NCBI GenBank assembly: GCA_002967695.1
Contig: PUHN01000010.1
Span: 27,104-91,103, forward strand
From: Rhodobacteraceae bacterium WD3A24
GTDB taxonomy: Bacteria > Pseudomonadota > Alphaproteobacteria > Rhodobacterales > Rhodobacteraceae
Length of the DNA stretch: 64,000 nt
Direction of reading: 5' to 3'
The notes beneath the pieces are model-generated. The model saw only the letters and a program-made list of their open reading frames with translations, made no database searches and was not told the DNA's origin. Made by a program: the position numbers and the translations under genes. Shown here one piece after another: positions 8,174 to 16,024 of the stretch (position 1 is its first letter; every line of letters begins with the position of its first letter).

Positions 8174-8869
8174 TCACGGCCCGAAGCCCACCCTGTCGCG
8201 GAGGTCGCGTGTCTCGGGCGCCGTGATCAGGTCGATCAAGGCCCGCGCGTGGTCTTGCTGTGCGGACGAGGTCATCACGCCCGCGGTATAGATCGTGGTC
8301 AGGTCGTAGCCCTCGGGCAGCGGCGCGACCAGACTCACCCCTTGGGTCCCGAGTATCTCCGTGACCTGCGTGCAACCGACGGGGCGGGCGCAGTCGCTGG
8401 CCGCCATCGCCTGCATGGCGGCCTGACCGCCGGGATGGGTCGACAGGCGACCATCAACCGCATCGCGAATGCCGAGCCGCCGAAGAACCTCGTCGAAGTG
8501 AATCCCCGCCGTGGCCTTTTCGGGATCGGGGAAAAAGATGCCGTCGGCGTCCAGCAGGGTGCGCCGCAAGGCATCGGGCGTGTCGCAGACGGGCGGGGTG
8601 TCACCGCTCCGCGTGGCCACGCCGGTTGCGACCGGGCCGACATCCGTGATGCTTTCGCCGTCCAGATAGCCGGCCTCGACAAGCTCCGCCATGAGCTTGC
8701 GCGAGAGGATCAGCACATCGGCCTCCTCGCCCGCCCGCACGCGGTCGCGCATGCCGCCGACGGGTCCGAATTCGCCGCGAATGGTCGCGCCGGTGATCTT
8801 CTCGAACCGATCGGACAGCAGGTTGACGAGATCCTTCGCCGCCCCGCCTCCAAGGAGTCTTATTTCCAT
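8174..8869 (-). CDS. ModA-like (type 2 periplasmic-binding fold) protein without a signal peptide
   Basis: A 231-residue protein with the substrate-binding fold of molybdate-type extracellular proteins: a GGGAAKDLV opening, EADVLILSRKLMAELVEAG, FFPDPEKATAGIHFDEVLRRLGI and GCTQVTEIL. The sequence starts directly with the first beta-strand (MEIRLLGGGA), so it should be cytoplasmic unless the start is misplaced. No permease or ATPase accompanies it. It lies 45 bp after the molybdopterin subunit gene. Proteins of this kind often sit beside Mo-hydroxylase genes, and a role in Mo or cofactor handling or in sensing is possible but unproven. Confidence 0.75.
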   Translation of the reverse strand: MEIRLLGGGAAKDLVNLLSDRFEKITGATIRGEFGPVGGMRDRVRAGEEADVLILSRKLMAELVEAGYLDGESITDVGPVATGVATRSGDTPPVCDTPDALRRTLLDADGIFFPDPEKATAGIHFDEVLRRLGIRDAVDGRLSTHPGGQAAMQAMAASDCARPVGCTQVTEILGTQGVSLVAPLPEGYDLTTIYTAGVMTSSAQQDHARALIDLITAPETRDLRDRVGFGP

Positions 8870-8914
8870 TCAGAGTGTTCCTTTATCCAGACTTGCGGTT
8901 CTCGCGCAACGCGC

Positions 8915-11020
8915 TCAGGTCATGGCCGCGACCAGCCTGTCGCGGGTAAGTGGCAGATCACGGGCACGAACGCCGAGCGCGCGGAAAACCGCGTTGCCGA
9001 TCGCGGCGGCCGTCGGCCCCTGCGCGGCCTCGGCGCAGCCCAGCATGGGCTCCTCCGGCCGGTCGATCACCTGCACGTCTATCTCGGGAACCTCGGAAAA
9101 GCGCAGGATCGGATAGGCCTCCCAGCCCGCCGTATCGACCGCCGCCCCGTCGAGCGCGAGGGCCTCCTTCAGCGTCCAGCTCGTGGCCTGAATGATGCCG
9201 CCCTCGGTCTGATTGATGATACCGTCAGGGTTGATCGCCTCTCCCGCATCGATGCGCGACCACGCATGGGTCACGCGGACCTCCTCGGACACCTCGACCC
9301 GGACGATCACGGCACACCATGCGGCGGTGTTCTTGTAGCGCGCAAATCCCAGCCCGGTTCCGACGCCCTCCTGTTCGGCGCCGGGCCAGTTCGCGGCGCG
9401 GGCGGTGGCCGTGATGACATCGCGCGCGCGCGGATCGCTCAGATGGCGCAGTCTGAACTCGACCGGGTCGATGCCGCGGCTCGCGGCGAGGTCATCCATC
9501 AGCGTCTCGATCGCGAAGACGTTGAGATATCCCCCGAGCGCGCGCAACGAGGAGGTGCGAAACGGCAGATCATGGACGACGCGTTTGGATATCACCTGAT
9601 GCGGGATGTCGTAGAGCGGCGTCGCGTTGCGGTCCGCCCCGCCCCCCGAGGCGGCCGGGACATCGGATGATCGCGGCACGGCAAAGGGCGCGTCGAGATA
9701 GGCGGCTGCGCGCAGGTTCGGAGCGCCGTTGCGCCCCGGCCTGTTGCCGTGCGGGGCGCTGTTGGCCATGACCTGCATCGAGGTGACCGTGGCCGTTTGG
9801 TCGATGGTGGCTTCGGCCCTTGTGACCATTGCCGGGCCGAGCGGCGCGCAGCTGAACTCGTCCGCCCGGCTCCAGACGACACGCACCGGCCGCCCCGGCA
9901 CGGCCCTGGCCATGAGCGCGGCATCGAGCGCCACATCGTCGGCCCCGTTATGCCCGTAGCACCCCGCACCGGGCATGTGGATCACGTCGATGCGCTCGGG
10001 GGCGATATCGAAGACCATCGCCAGCGCATCGCGGAGCGGGAACGCGCCCTGCGTATGCGACCACAGCATGAGGCGCCCGCCCGTCCACTGCGCCACGGCA
10101 CAGGACGGGCCGATGGACGCGTGAGAGATATAGGGGCGTGAAACCATCGTGGCGACCCGCTCGCCCTGCGCATCGTCGAGCAAGCCGGCGCTGTGCACCA
10201 CCTCGCTGGGTTCGCAGGACTCCGCGATCTGTTCGACCGGATCGCCGGCAAAGGCGGCGTCGTCGTCCCACCGCGCGACACCTGTCGCCCAACGCGCGGC
10301 GGAGATGGCGTCCACCTCCCGCTCGGCGATGATGCCGACAAAGGCGCCATCGCGGATGGCGGCCATCACGCCGGGCCGTTGCCCGAGACGCTCCATGTCG
10401 AGGGTTACGCCCCGCGCGCTCATGGTCGGCGGATGGACCGGGCGGCCGTGAAGCATCCCCTCAAGGCTCAGGTCATGGACGAAGGGCGCGCCCGTGATCT
10501 TTTCCTCCAGATCGATCCTGGGCAGCGACCGGCCCACGATCGACCGCTGCGTAGGGGGCTTCGGCGCGGCGTGGCGCGCGATATCGACATCGAGCGACAC
10601 CTTCGCGGCGAGCTTCCACAGCGTCAGGTCGGTGGGCACTGATCCGGCCAGAATTGCGCCGTCGACCATCCTGAGCTCCTCCTTCCCGCGCTGGAGCAGC
10701 TTGGCCGCTTCCGCGAGCAGCACCTCTCGGGCGGCCGATGCCGCAAGCCGCACGCACTGCCCTCCGACCGGCATCGACATGCTGCCGGAGGTGAAGCCCT
10801 CATTGGGGGTGGAGCGGGTATCGGCACCAATGATCGAAACCCGGCCGGGCGCGACGTCGAGCTCCTCTGCGGCGATCTGGACGAATGCGGTGAGATTTCC
10901 TTGACCGAGTTCGACACGCCCGCTTCGCAATGCGACCGTGCCGTCGGTCGCGAAATCGAGCCACTGCGAAATCTGGGGCGACGCGGCGAGCGGTTGGGGC
11001 AGAGTCGGACCCTCGGTCAT
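8915..11020 (-). CDS. Molybdopterin-binding large subunit of a xanthine-dehydrogenase-family hydroxylase (IorB/NicB-like)
   Basis: The catalytic subunit of a molybdenum hydroxylase that puts water-derived oxygen on a heterocycle or aldehyde. It is 701 residues. The catalytic base is Glu664 in GCAEAAQGPTAAAIGNA. GAGCYGHNGADDVALDAALMA and SLRALGGYLNVFAIETLMDDLA bind the cofactor. It lacks the Tat leader of many IorB proteins and probably stays in the cytoplasm. The start at 11020 overlaps the stop of the 2Fe-2S subunit gene (ATGA), so the two are translationally coupled. The closest recognisable relatives are isoquinoline- or nicotinate-type hydroxylases. The true substrate cannot be read from sequence. 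Confidence 0.88.
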   Translation of the reverse strand: MTEGPTLPQPLAASPQISQWLDFATDGTVALRSGRVELGQGNLTAFVQIAAEELDVAPGRVSIIGADTRSTPNEGFTSGSMSMPVGGQCVRLAASAAREVLLAEAAKLLQRGKEELRMVDGAILAGSVPTDLTLWKLAAKVSLDVDIARHAAPKPPTQRSIVGRSLPRIDLEEKITGAPFVHDLSLEGMLHGRPVHPPTMSARGVTLDMERLGQRPGVMAAIRDGAFVGIIAEREVDAISAARWATGVARWDDDAAFAGDPVEQIAESCEPSEVVHSAGLLDDAQGERVATMVSRPYISHASIGPSCAVAQWTGGRLMLWSHTQGAFPLRDALAMVFDIAPERIDVIHMPGAGCYGHNGADDVALDAALMARAVPGRPVRVVWSRADEFSCAPLGPAMVTRAEATIDQTATVTSMQVMANSAPHGNRPGRNGAPNLRAAAYLDAPFAVPRSSDVPAASGGGADRNATPLYDIPHQVISKRVVHDLPFRTSSLRALGGYLNVFAIETLMDDLAASRGIDPVEFRLRHLSDPRARDVITATARAANWPGAEQEGVGTGLGFARYKNTAAWCAVIVRVEVSEEVRVTHAWSRIDAGEAINPDGIINQTEGGIIQATSWTLKEALALDGAAVDTAGWEAYPILRFSEVPEIDVQVIDRPEEPMLGCAEAAQGPTAAAIGNAVFRALGVRARDLPLTRDRLVAAMT

Positions 11021-11499
11021 TCCGCCGCCCTCCCGATCCTTTCGGCGGCCGTCTCGATCGCGCGCAGAATCCGCGAATGCGTTCCGCACCTGCAAAGATT
11101 TCCGTCCAGCGCTTCCGCGATGCCCTCGCGCGAGGCAACGGCAGAATCGGCGAGCAGAGCGCGCACGCGCATCGCGATTCCGGGCAGGCAGTATCCGCAT
11201 TGCCCGGCCTGCGCCTGCGTGAGCGCGGTCACGATCTCGTGGAGGCGCCAGTCACTCACATGCGACTCGATGGTGCGGACCCGTCGCCCTGCCACCGCCC
11301 ACAGGGGCGTGTCACAGGACAGGGTCGGCCGCTCGTCGACAAGGACCATACAGGCGCCGCACAGCCCCTCACCGCAGCCGAATCGCACCCCTTTGCGGCC
11401 GAGTTCGTTGCGCAGCACGTAAAGCAACGGCTCGTCCGGGCCGCAGGTTACCTCGCAACCTTCGCCGTCGAGTTCGAAGGCAGTTGTCTGTTTTTTCAC
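11017..11499 (-). CDS. 2Fe-2S small subunit of the molybdenum hydroxylase (IorA-like)
   Basis: It passes electrons from the Mo centre. The N-terminal plant-ferredoxin-type cluster is bound by Cys42, 47, 50 and 62 (FGCGEGLCGACMVLVD...LSC). The second all-helical cluster uses Cys101, 104, 136 and 138 (QCGYC...NLCRCG). It is 160 residues, normal for the two-subunit IorAB type without a FAD subunit. I place the start at GTG 11499 because AGGGAGA lies just before it and VKKQTTAFELDG begins the first strand. A longer frame to 11613 has no ribosome site and reaches into the divergent promoter region. Confidence 0.87.
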   Translation of the reverse strand: MKKQTTAFELDGEGCEVTCGPDEPLLYVLRNELGRKGVRFGCGEGLCGACMVLVDERPTLSCDTPLWAVAGRRVRTIESHVSDWRLHEIVTALTQAQAGQCGYCLPGIAMRVRALLADSAVASREGIAEALDGNLCRCGTHSRILRAIETAAERIGRAAE

Positions 11500-11596
11500 C
11501 GAATTCTCCCTAGCCACGGCCCGGTCGAAACCTGCGCCGCGCCGCTTGCGCATCCACAATGCCCCGCCGCGCTCGACAAAATGGCGACTTCTGCCC

Positions 11597-11628
11597 TTGA
11601 CAGGACACCTCATTTATCGAACGATAAA
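11597..11628 (+). promoter_or_regulatory. Putative promoter and operator palindrome before the tct operon
   Basis: A consensus -35 TTGACA at 11597-11602 is followed by the perfect palindrome TTTATCG-AA-CGATAAA (11613-11628), which would cover the -10 region. A 16-bp palindrome there is the usual layout for a repressor such as an IclR- or GntR-type protein. It lies about 140 bp before tctC and about 115 bp from the divergent Mo-hydroxylase operon, so it could control either or both. No matching regulator gene is next to it. Confidence 0.5.
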
Positions 11629-11769
11629 CCAACTGGGGTGCAGCGTAAATCACGAACTCGACACTGACCGCCCCAGCGGAAAGAACGGCCATGGCGCCAT
11701 GAAAAACGGGGCGTCGAAACGCCGGCCGGGAGTGCCGCCGGCCATATTGTCGAAAAGGGAGGATCCACC

Positions 11770-12762
11770 ATGAAATTCAAACGCCGCGACATGCTGAGAA
11801 TGGGCGCTGCCACCACGGCCGGCGCCGTGTTTGCACCCGGCCTTATCCGGGCCCAGGGCGCGTTTCCGAGCGGCCCCGTTCAGCTGGTGGTGCCGTTTTC
11901 GCCCGGCGGCGGTGCCGACCGGACATTCCGGCTTTTCGCACCGTATATCTCCGAGGAGCTCGGCGTCCCCGTCAATGTGATCAACATCGAGGGTGGCGGC
12001 GGCTGGGTCGCCTGGCAGCAGATGGCGAACTGGGATCCCGAGGAAGACGATCACATCATCGGGACCATCAACTTCCCGCATGTCTTCTCCTATCTCGACC
12101 CGCGGATGAACCGCTCCGAGACGGTCGAGAGCTTCAACTTCCTTGCCTGGCATTCGCTCGACCCGTGTGTCTGGGCCGTCCGCCACGATGAGGACCGCTT
12201 CGACGGACTCGAGGACTTCATCGAGTATGTCCAGAACAATCCCGGCGAGATCACGATGAGCTCCACGGCCGTGGGGTCGGATGACCACATGGGCATCGCC
12301 TTCGCCGAGAAGTTCATCCCCGACTTCAACGTGCGCAAGCTCTACGCGAACGGCGACAGCAAGAAGCTGCAGGAAGTCATCGGCGGCGTGTCCGACGCTG
12401 TGGCCGGCAATGTCGGCTATTACAGCTCCTTCGTCGAGGACGAGCAGATCCGTTTCATCACCGTTCTGCATGAGGAGCGTTTCGACGGCGCCCCCGACAC
12501 CCCCACTTTCCAGGAAGTGACCGGGGAGCCCAACATTTCCTTCGCCGGGCGGACCATGTGCGTGGCCAACGGCCTGGCCGAGGAAAAGAAGCAGGTCTAC
12601 GCCGACGCGATCGAGCGGGCCATCCAGAACGAGGAATACCTCGAGCGCGAGCGCGCGAACAACAACAACATCCAGTTCATGCGCGGCGACGAGATGTGGA
12701 ACAAGATCGAGGAAACGCGCGAATACGTGGAATCGGTCGAATTCTGGAACGAAGAGACCTGA
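11770..12762 (+). CDS. tctC: Tripartite tricarboxylate transporter substrate-binding protein (TctC family)
   Basis: The periplasmic receptor of a TctABC secondary carrier for carboxylated compounds. It is 330 residues. The N-terminus MKFKRRDMLRMG with an AGAVFAPGLIRAQG end has a twin-arginine-type signal, so export folded is likely. The body starts PVQLVVPFSPGGGADRTFRLFAPYI, typical of the family. GGAGG precedes the ATG by a few bases. It is first in the operon and is followed by a strong hairpin terminator (12830-12859) before tctB. The ligand is unknown; an aromatic or heteroaromatic carboxylate would suit the divergent Mo-hydroxylase. Confidence 0.9.
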   Translation: MKFKRRDMLRMGAATTAGAVFAPGLIRAQGAFPSGPVQLVVPFSPGGGADRTFRLFAPYISEELGVPVNVINIEGGGGWVAWQQMANWDPEEDDHIIGTINFPHVFSYLDPRMNRSETVESFNFLAWHSLDPCVWAVRHDEDRFDGLEDFIEYVQNNPGEITMSSTAVGSDDHMGIAFAEKFIPDFNVRKLYANGDSKKLQEVIGGVSDAVAGNVGYYSSFVEDEQIRFITVLHEERFDGAPDTPTFQEVTGEPNISFAGRTMCVANGLAEEKKQVYADAIERAIQNEEYLERERANNNNIQFMRGDEMWNKIEETREYVESVEFWNEET

Positions 12763-12829
12763 TAACGGTCGTCATGCCGCGGCCGGATTGCGCGAGCAGT
12801 TCCGGCCGCGGACTCCCAACCACCGATCT

Positions 12830-12859
12830 CCGGGCGCCGATCTCGCGGCGCCCGGTTTT
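12830..12859 (+). terminator. Intercistronic terminator/attenuator between tctC and tctB
   Basis: A perfect 10-bp stem, CCGGGCGCCG/CGGCGCCCGG, has a 6-nt loop (12830-12855) and is followed directly by TTTTCT. It lies inside the operon, 68 bp after tctC, with tctB starting 36 bp later. This would give more binding-protein mRNA than membrane-subunit mRNA by partial termination. Confidence 0.75.
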
Positions 12860-12894
12860 CTGGCCGCACCGACGACCGAGAGGGAAAATCCGAC

Positions 12895-13335
12895 ATGACG
12901 ATGTGGGGCGACAGGCTTTCCGCCATACTTTGCAGCGCCGTGGCAATCTACATGGCCTACAAGGGGTGGGATTTTCCCGCGGCTGGCGACATCTTCCCGA
13001 AATTCATCTCCGCAGCGATCGTCTTCATTTCAATTCTGTTGTTCATGCGCAGCTTTTCGGTGAAAAGCGTCTATGAATCCCGCTCCATCAGGCTCGATAT
13101 CAGCGAGGAGTTTCGTCCCATCCTCCTGACCGTGACGATGATCGTGTATGTGCTCGTGATCTTTGTGCTGGGGTATTACACCACCACGCTGCTGTTCCTG
13201 TGCCTGCTCTCGCTGATGGTCGGAACGCGAAACCTCAAGGCGATCGCCATCGCGGCCGGTGTCACCCTGCCCTTGCTCTACGCCTTTTTCGAGCTGTTTC
13301 TGGGCGCGCAGATGCCCAGCGGCCTGCTTATCTGA
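12895..13335 (+). CDS. tctB: Tripartite tricarboxylate transporter small membrane subunit (TctB family)
   Basis: A 146-residue inner-membrane protein with about four hydrophobic helices: one near residues 8-25, one at 33-52, then VTMIVYVLVIFVLGYYTTTLLF and a C-terminal one ending in FELFLGAQMPSGLLI. This matches the TctB subunit of the tripartite carriers. AGAGGG precedes the ATG. It stands between tctC and tctA, with 53 bp to tctA. Confidence 0.85.
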   Translation: MTMWGDRLSAILCSAVAIYMAYKGWDFPAAGDIFPKFISAAIVFISILLFMRSFSVKSVYESRSIRLDISEEFRPILLTVTMIVYVLVIFVLGYYTTTLLFLCLLSLMVGTRNLKAIAIAAGVTLPLLYAFFELFLGAQMPSGLLI

Positions 13336-13388
13336 GGCATTCGCCACGGCATGCTCTTGCCAAATGTTCCAAACGGAGTTCCCCGCCC

Positions 13389-14912
13389 ATGGAGATCCTC
13401 TCCTACGCCCTCAACGTTCTGACATTTAGCAACATGGCTGCCATGCTGGTCGGTGTTGCGACCGGCATGATCATCGGGGCGATACCGGGCCTCAGCCCTC
13501 CGATGGCGATCGCGCTGTTGATCCCCGTGTCCTTTCAGCTGGCACCCGACACCGCGATCATTCTTCTGGTCTCGTGCTACGCTGCCGGGATTTACGGCGG
13601 CTCCTTTTCCGCGATCCTTCTGCGGGCACCGGGCACATCGGCCTCGGCGGCCTCCGCGATCGAGGGGTATGAGTTAACCAAGCGCGGCAAGGCGGTGGAG
13701 GCGATACGCATCTCGACCTTCGCGTCGGTCGTCGGCGGGCTCCTTTCGGGCGTCGCGCTGATGACCCTAGCGCCGCCGCTCGCCCGGTTTTCCCTGTATT
13801 TCGGGCCGTCGGAATTCTTTCTGGTCGCGCTTCTGGGCCTGACCTCCATCGCCGCCGTGACCTTCGGTGCCCTGTTCCGGGGACTGATCGCGGGCCTGTT
13901 CGGCATGTTGATCTCGACGATCGGGATCGACATGAACTCAGGCTTTCCGCGCTACACCTTCGACTATATCGGCTTTCAAAGCGGCATCCAGATCCTGCCG
14001 GCGATCGTGGGGCTCTTCGCCTTCGCCCAGGGGCTGGAATTGTGCCAGGGGCGCGCGACCGGCACCATCTCCGGCGTGACCAGGCTGAGCTGGAATGTGT
14101 GGCCCAGTTTCGCCGAGGTCTTTCGGCTGCGCTGGTCGCTCATCCGCGGCTGGGTCACCGGCCTCGTGATGGGCATCGTCCCCGCGGCCGGCGCCAGTGT
14201 CGGGCAATGGATCGCCTATGCCTGGGAGGCCAACTACGCGAAGCCGGGGGATCGGTTCGGCCGGGGCGAGATCAAGGGGCTGGCCGCGACCGAGGGCTCC
14301 AACAACGGGGTGACGGGCACGTCGCTCATTCCGATGTTCGTGCTCGGCATCCCCGGCGGCATCTCGGCGGCCGTGATCTTCGGTGCGCTGATGATTCACG
14401 GGCTGCAGCCCGGCATGCGGCTGTTCACCAACCAGCCCGAGGTGATCTACACCATCATGTGGGGCTTTCTCGCGGCAAACGTCCTGATGGGCCTGGTCGC
14501 GGGGGTCGTCGCGCGCATGATGGCGTACCTGACACTGATCCCGCAGGGCATCATCGGGCCGCTCATTCTCATCTTCAGCGTCATCGGCGTCTACGCAGGG
14601 ACGAACAACATCCACAATGTCTGGATCATGATGGGCTTTGGCGTGATGGGGTTCTATGCACAGAAATGGCGCTTCGCGCCCGCCGGGATTCTGCTGGGCC
14701 TCATTCTCGGGCCGATCGCCGAGAGCGGTTTCCGCGATATGATGATCGTTTCGGACAACAACCCCATTCCCTACATCGCCGGGCGTCCGATTTCCGTCGT
14801 CATCGTCGTGATGATACTCATCGCCTTCTACTTTGCCTTCAAGCCCAAGGCATGGGTATCGGTTCCCCCGGTTGAAGAGGAAGACGACGACACGCCGACC
14901 TCGGACAAGTAA
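13389..14912 (+). CDS. tctA: Tripartite tricarboxylate transporter large membrane subunit (TctA family)
   Basis: The ion-coupled channel subunit, 507 residues with about 10-12 membrane segments. The signature IIGAIPGLSPPMAIALLIPVSF and ILLVSCYAAGIYGGSFSAIL near the N-terminus is diagnostic. The repeat in the second half reads GIVPAAGASVGQWIAY, GVTGTSLIPMFVLGIPGG and so on. The start at 13389 (MEILSYALNVLTF) has GGAG upstream; an earlier start at 13200 would lie inside tctB. The C-terminus ends in an acidic tail. It is convergent with the COG0523 gene, 12 bp away. Confidence 0.92.
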   Translation: MEILSYALNVLTFSNMAAMLVGVATGMIIGAIPGLSPPMAIALLIPVSFQLAPDTAIILLVSCYAAGIYGGSFSAILLRAPGTSASAASAIEGYELTKRGKAVEAIRISTFASVVGGLLSGVALMTLAPPLARFSLYFGPSEFFLVALLGLTSIAAVTFGALFRGLIAGLFGMLISTIGIDMNSGFPRYTFDYIGFQSGIQILPAIVGLFAFAQGLELCQGRATGTISGVTRLSWNVWPSFAEVFRLRWSLIRGWVTGLVMGIVPAAGASVGQWIAYAWEANYAKPGDRFGRGEIKGLAATEGSNNGVTGTSLIPMFVLGIPGGISAAVIFGALMIHGLQPGMRLFTNQPEVIYTIMWGFLAANVLMGLVAGVVARMMAYLTLIPQGIIGPLILIFSVIGVYAGTNNIHNVWIMMGFGVMGFYAQKWRFAPAGILLGLILGPIAESGFRDMMIVSDNNPIPYIAGRPISVVIVVMILIAFYFAFKPKAWVSVPPVEEEDDDTPTSDK

Positions 14913-14924
14913 GGGCTGTCTTTT

Positions 14925-15974
14925 TCAGCGGGGGGCGTGCGCGCAGGGCGGGCGCCCCCTGCCCTGCGACCGGAACAGATCGAAGGAGGCGCGGATCGCC
15001 CTTTCCGGCACATCGCGCGCGATAACGGTCACACGGCTGCGATGATCGCTGTCGGGCCAGTCCTCAAGGATCTTCGAGGGGTAGAAGACATGCTGAACGC
15101 CATGGATGAGAACCGGGCCCGGAATCCCCTCGACCTCGACCAGCCCCTTTATGCGCAGGATGTCGGGGCCACGCATCGCGGTGATCCATTCCGCCCAGCG
15201 GGCGAGATCACGCCACGCGATCGGCGCGTCGAAGACGATGGAGGCGGTCTGAAAGACGCTGTCATGGTCATGGCCGTGACGGTGCCTGCCGCTTTCGCCG
15301 GAATGATCATGATCATGGTCATGGTCATCGGGCAGATCGGCAAGCGGGGTCACGTCGGTCGGGTCGAGCGCGAGAATGACCTCCGGGTCAAGACCGCCCT
15401 CCTCTATGGTCTTGACCGGCGCGCCGGGATTGATGGCCCTGACCGCTGCACGGACCCCGGCGATATCGGCCTCGGGGCGATCGGCCTTGGTCAGCAGCAC
15501 GAGGTCGGCCAACGCCGCCTGGGTGCGCGCCTCGTCGAAGGAGTCGATGGACTGGACCCCGTTCACGCCATCGACCGTCACCACGATCCCCTTGAGCGTG
15601 AAGCGGCGGGCGAGATCGGCATTCGAGGCCAGGGTCTGCGCGATCGGACCCGGATCGGCAAGGCCGGTCGTCTCGATCATGACCTGCTGAAACTTCGGGA
15701 TCTCGCCCTTTTCCACCCTGGAAAGAAGGTCCGTCAACGTGTCAACAAGGTCGCCTCGAACCGAACAGCACAGACACCCGTTATCCATCAGGATCATCTC
15801 GTCGAGCGCGCTCTCGACAAGCAGGTGATCGAGCCCGATCTCGCCAAACTCGTTCACGATTACGGCGGTGTCGGAAAGGCGGGGGTCGCGTAGCAGATTG
15901 TTGAGCAGCGTCGTCTTCCCGCTTCCCAGAAAGCCGGAGACGACAATCACTGGAATATGCTCTTCGGTCATCAT
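14925..15974 (-). CDS. COG0523 (CobW-like) GTPase, putative metal chaperone
   Basis: A G3E-family GTPase of 349 residues. The Walker A is VSGFLGSGKTTLL (residues 12-24). The metal-binding CxCC motif is GCLCC (66-70), and base recognition is LTKAD. A histidine- and aspartate-rich loop of about 25 residues in the middle (DDHDHDHDHSGESGRHRHGH) probably binds zinc or another metal. The C-terminal CobW domain follows. The start is one of two tandem ATGs (15974/15971), behind GGAAGGG. It is divergent from the LVIVD gene by 50 bp and convergent with tctA. It may supply metal to a neighbouring enzyme; no Zur-type operator is visible. Confidence 0.85.
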   Translation of the reverse strand: MMTEEHIPVIVVSGFLGSGKTTLLNNLLRDPRLSDTAVIVNEFGEIGLDHLLVESALDEMILMDNGCLCCSVRGDLVDTLTDLLSRVEKGEIPKFQQVMIETTGLADPGPIAQTLASNADLARRFTLKGIVVTVDGVNGVQSIDSFDEARTQAALADLVLLTKADRPEADIAGVRAAVRAINPGAPVKTIEEGGLDPEVILALDPTDVTPLADLPDDHDHDHDHSGESGRHRHGHDHDSVFQTASIVFDAPIAWRDLARWAEWITAMRGPDILRIKGLVEVEGIPGPVLIHGVQHVFYPSKILEDWPDSDHRSRVTVIARDVPERAIRASFDLFRSQGRGRPPCAHAPR

Positions 15975-16024
15975 GCCCTTCCGATCCGTCCATTCGTCCA
16001 CACAGCAACTATCAGGGAAATTCA

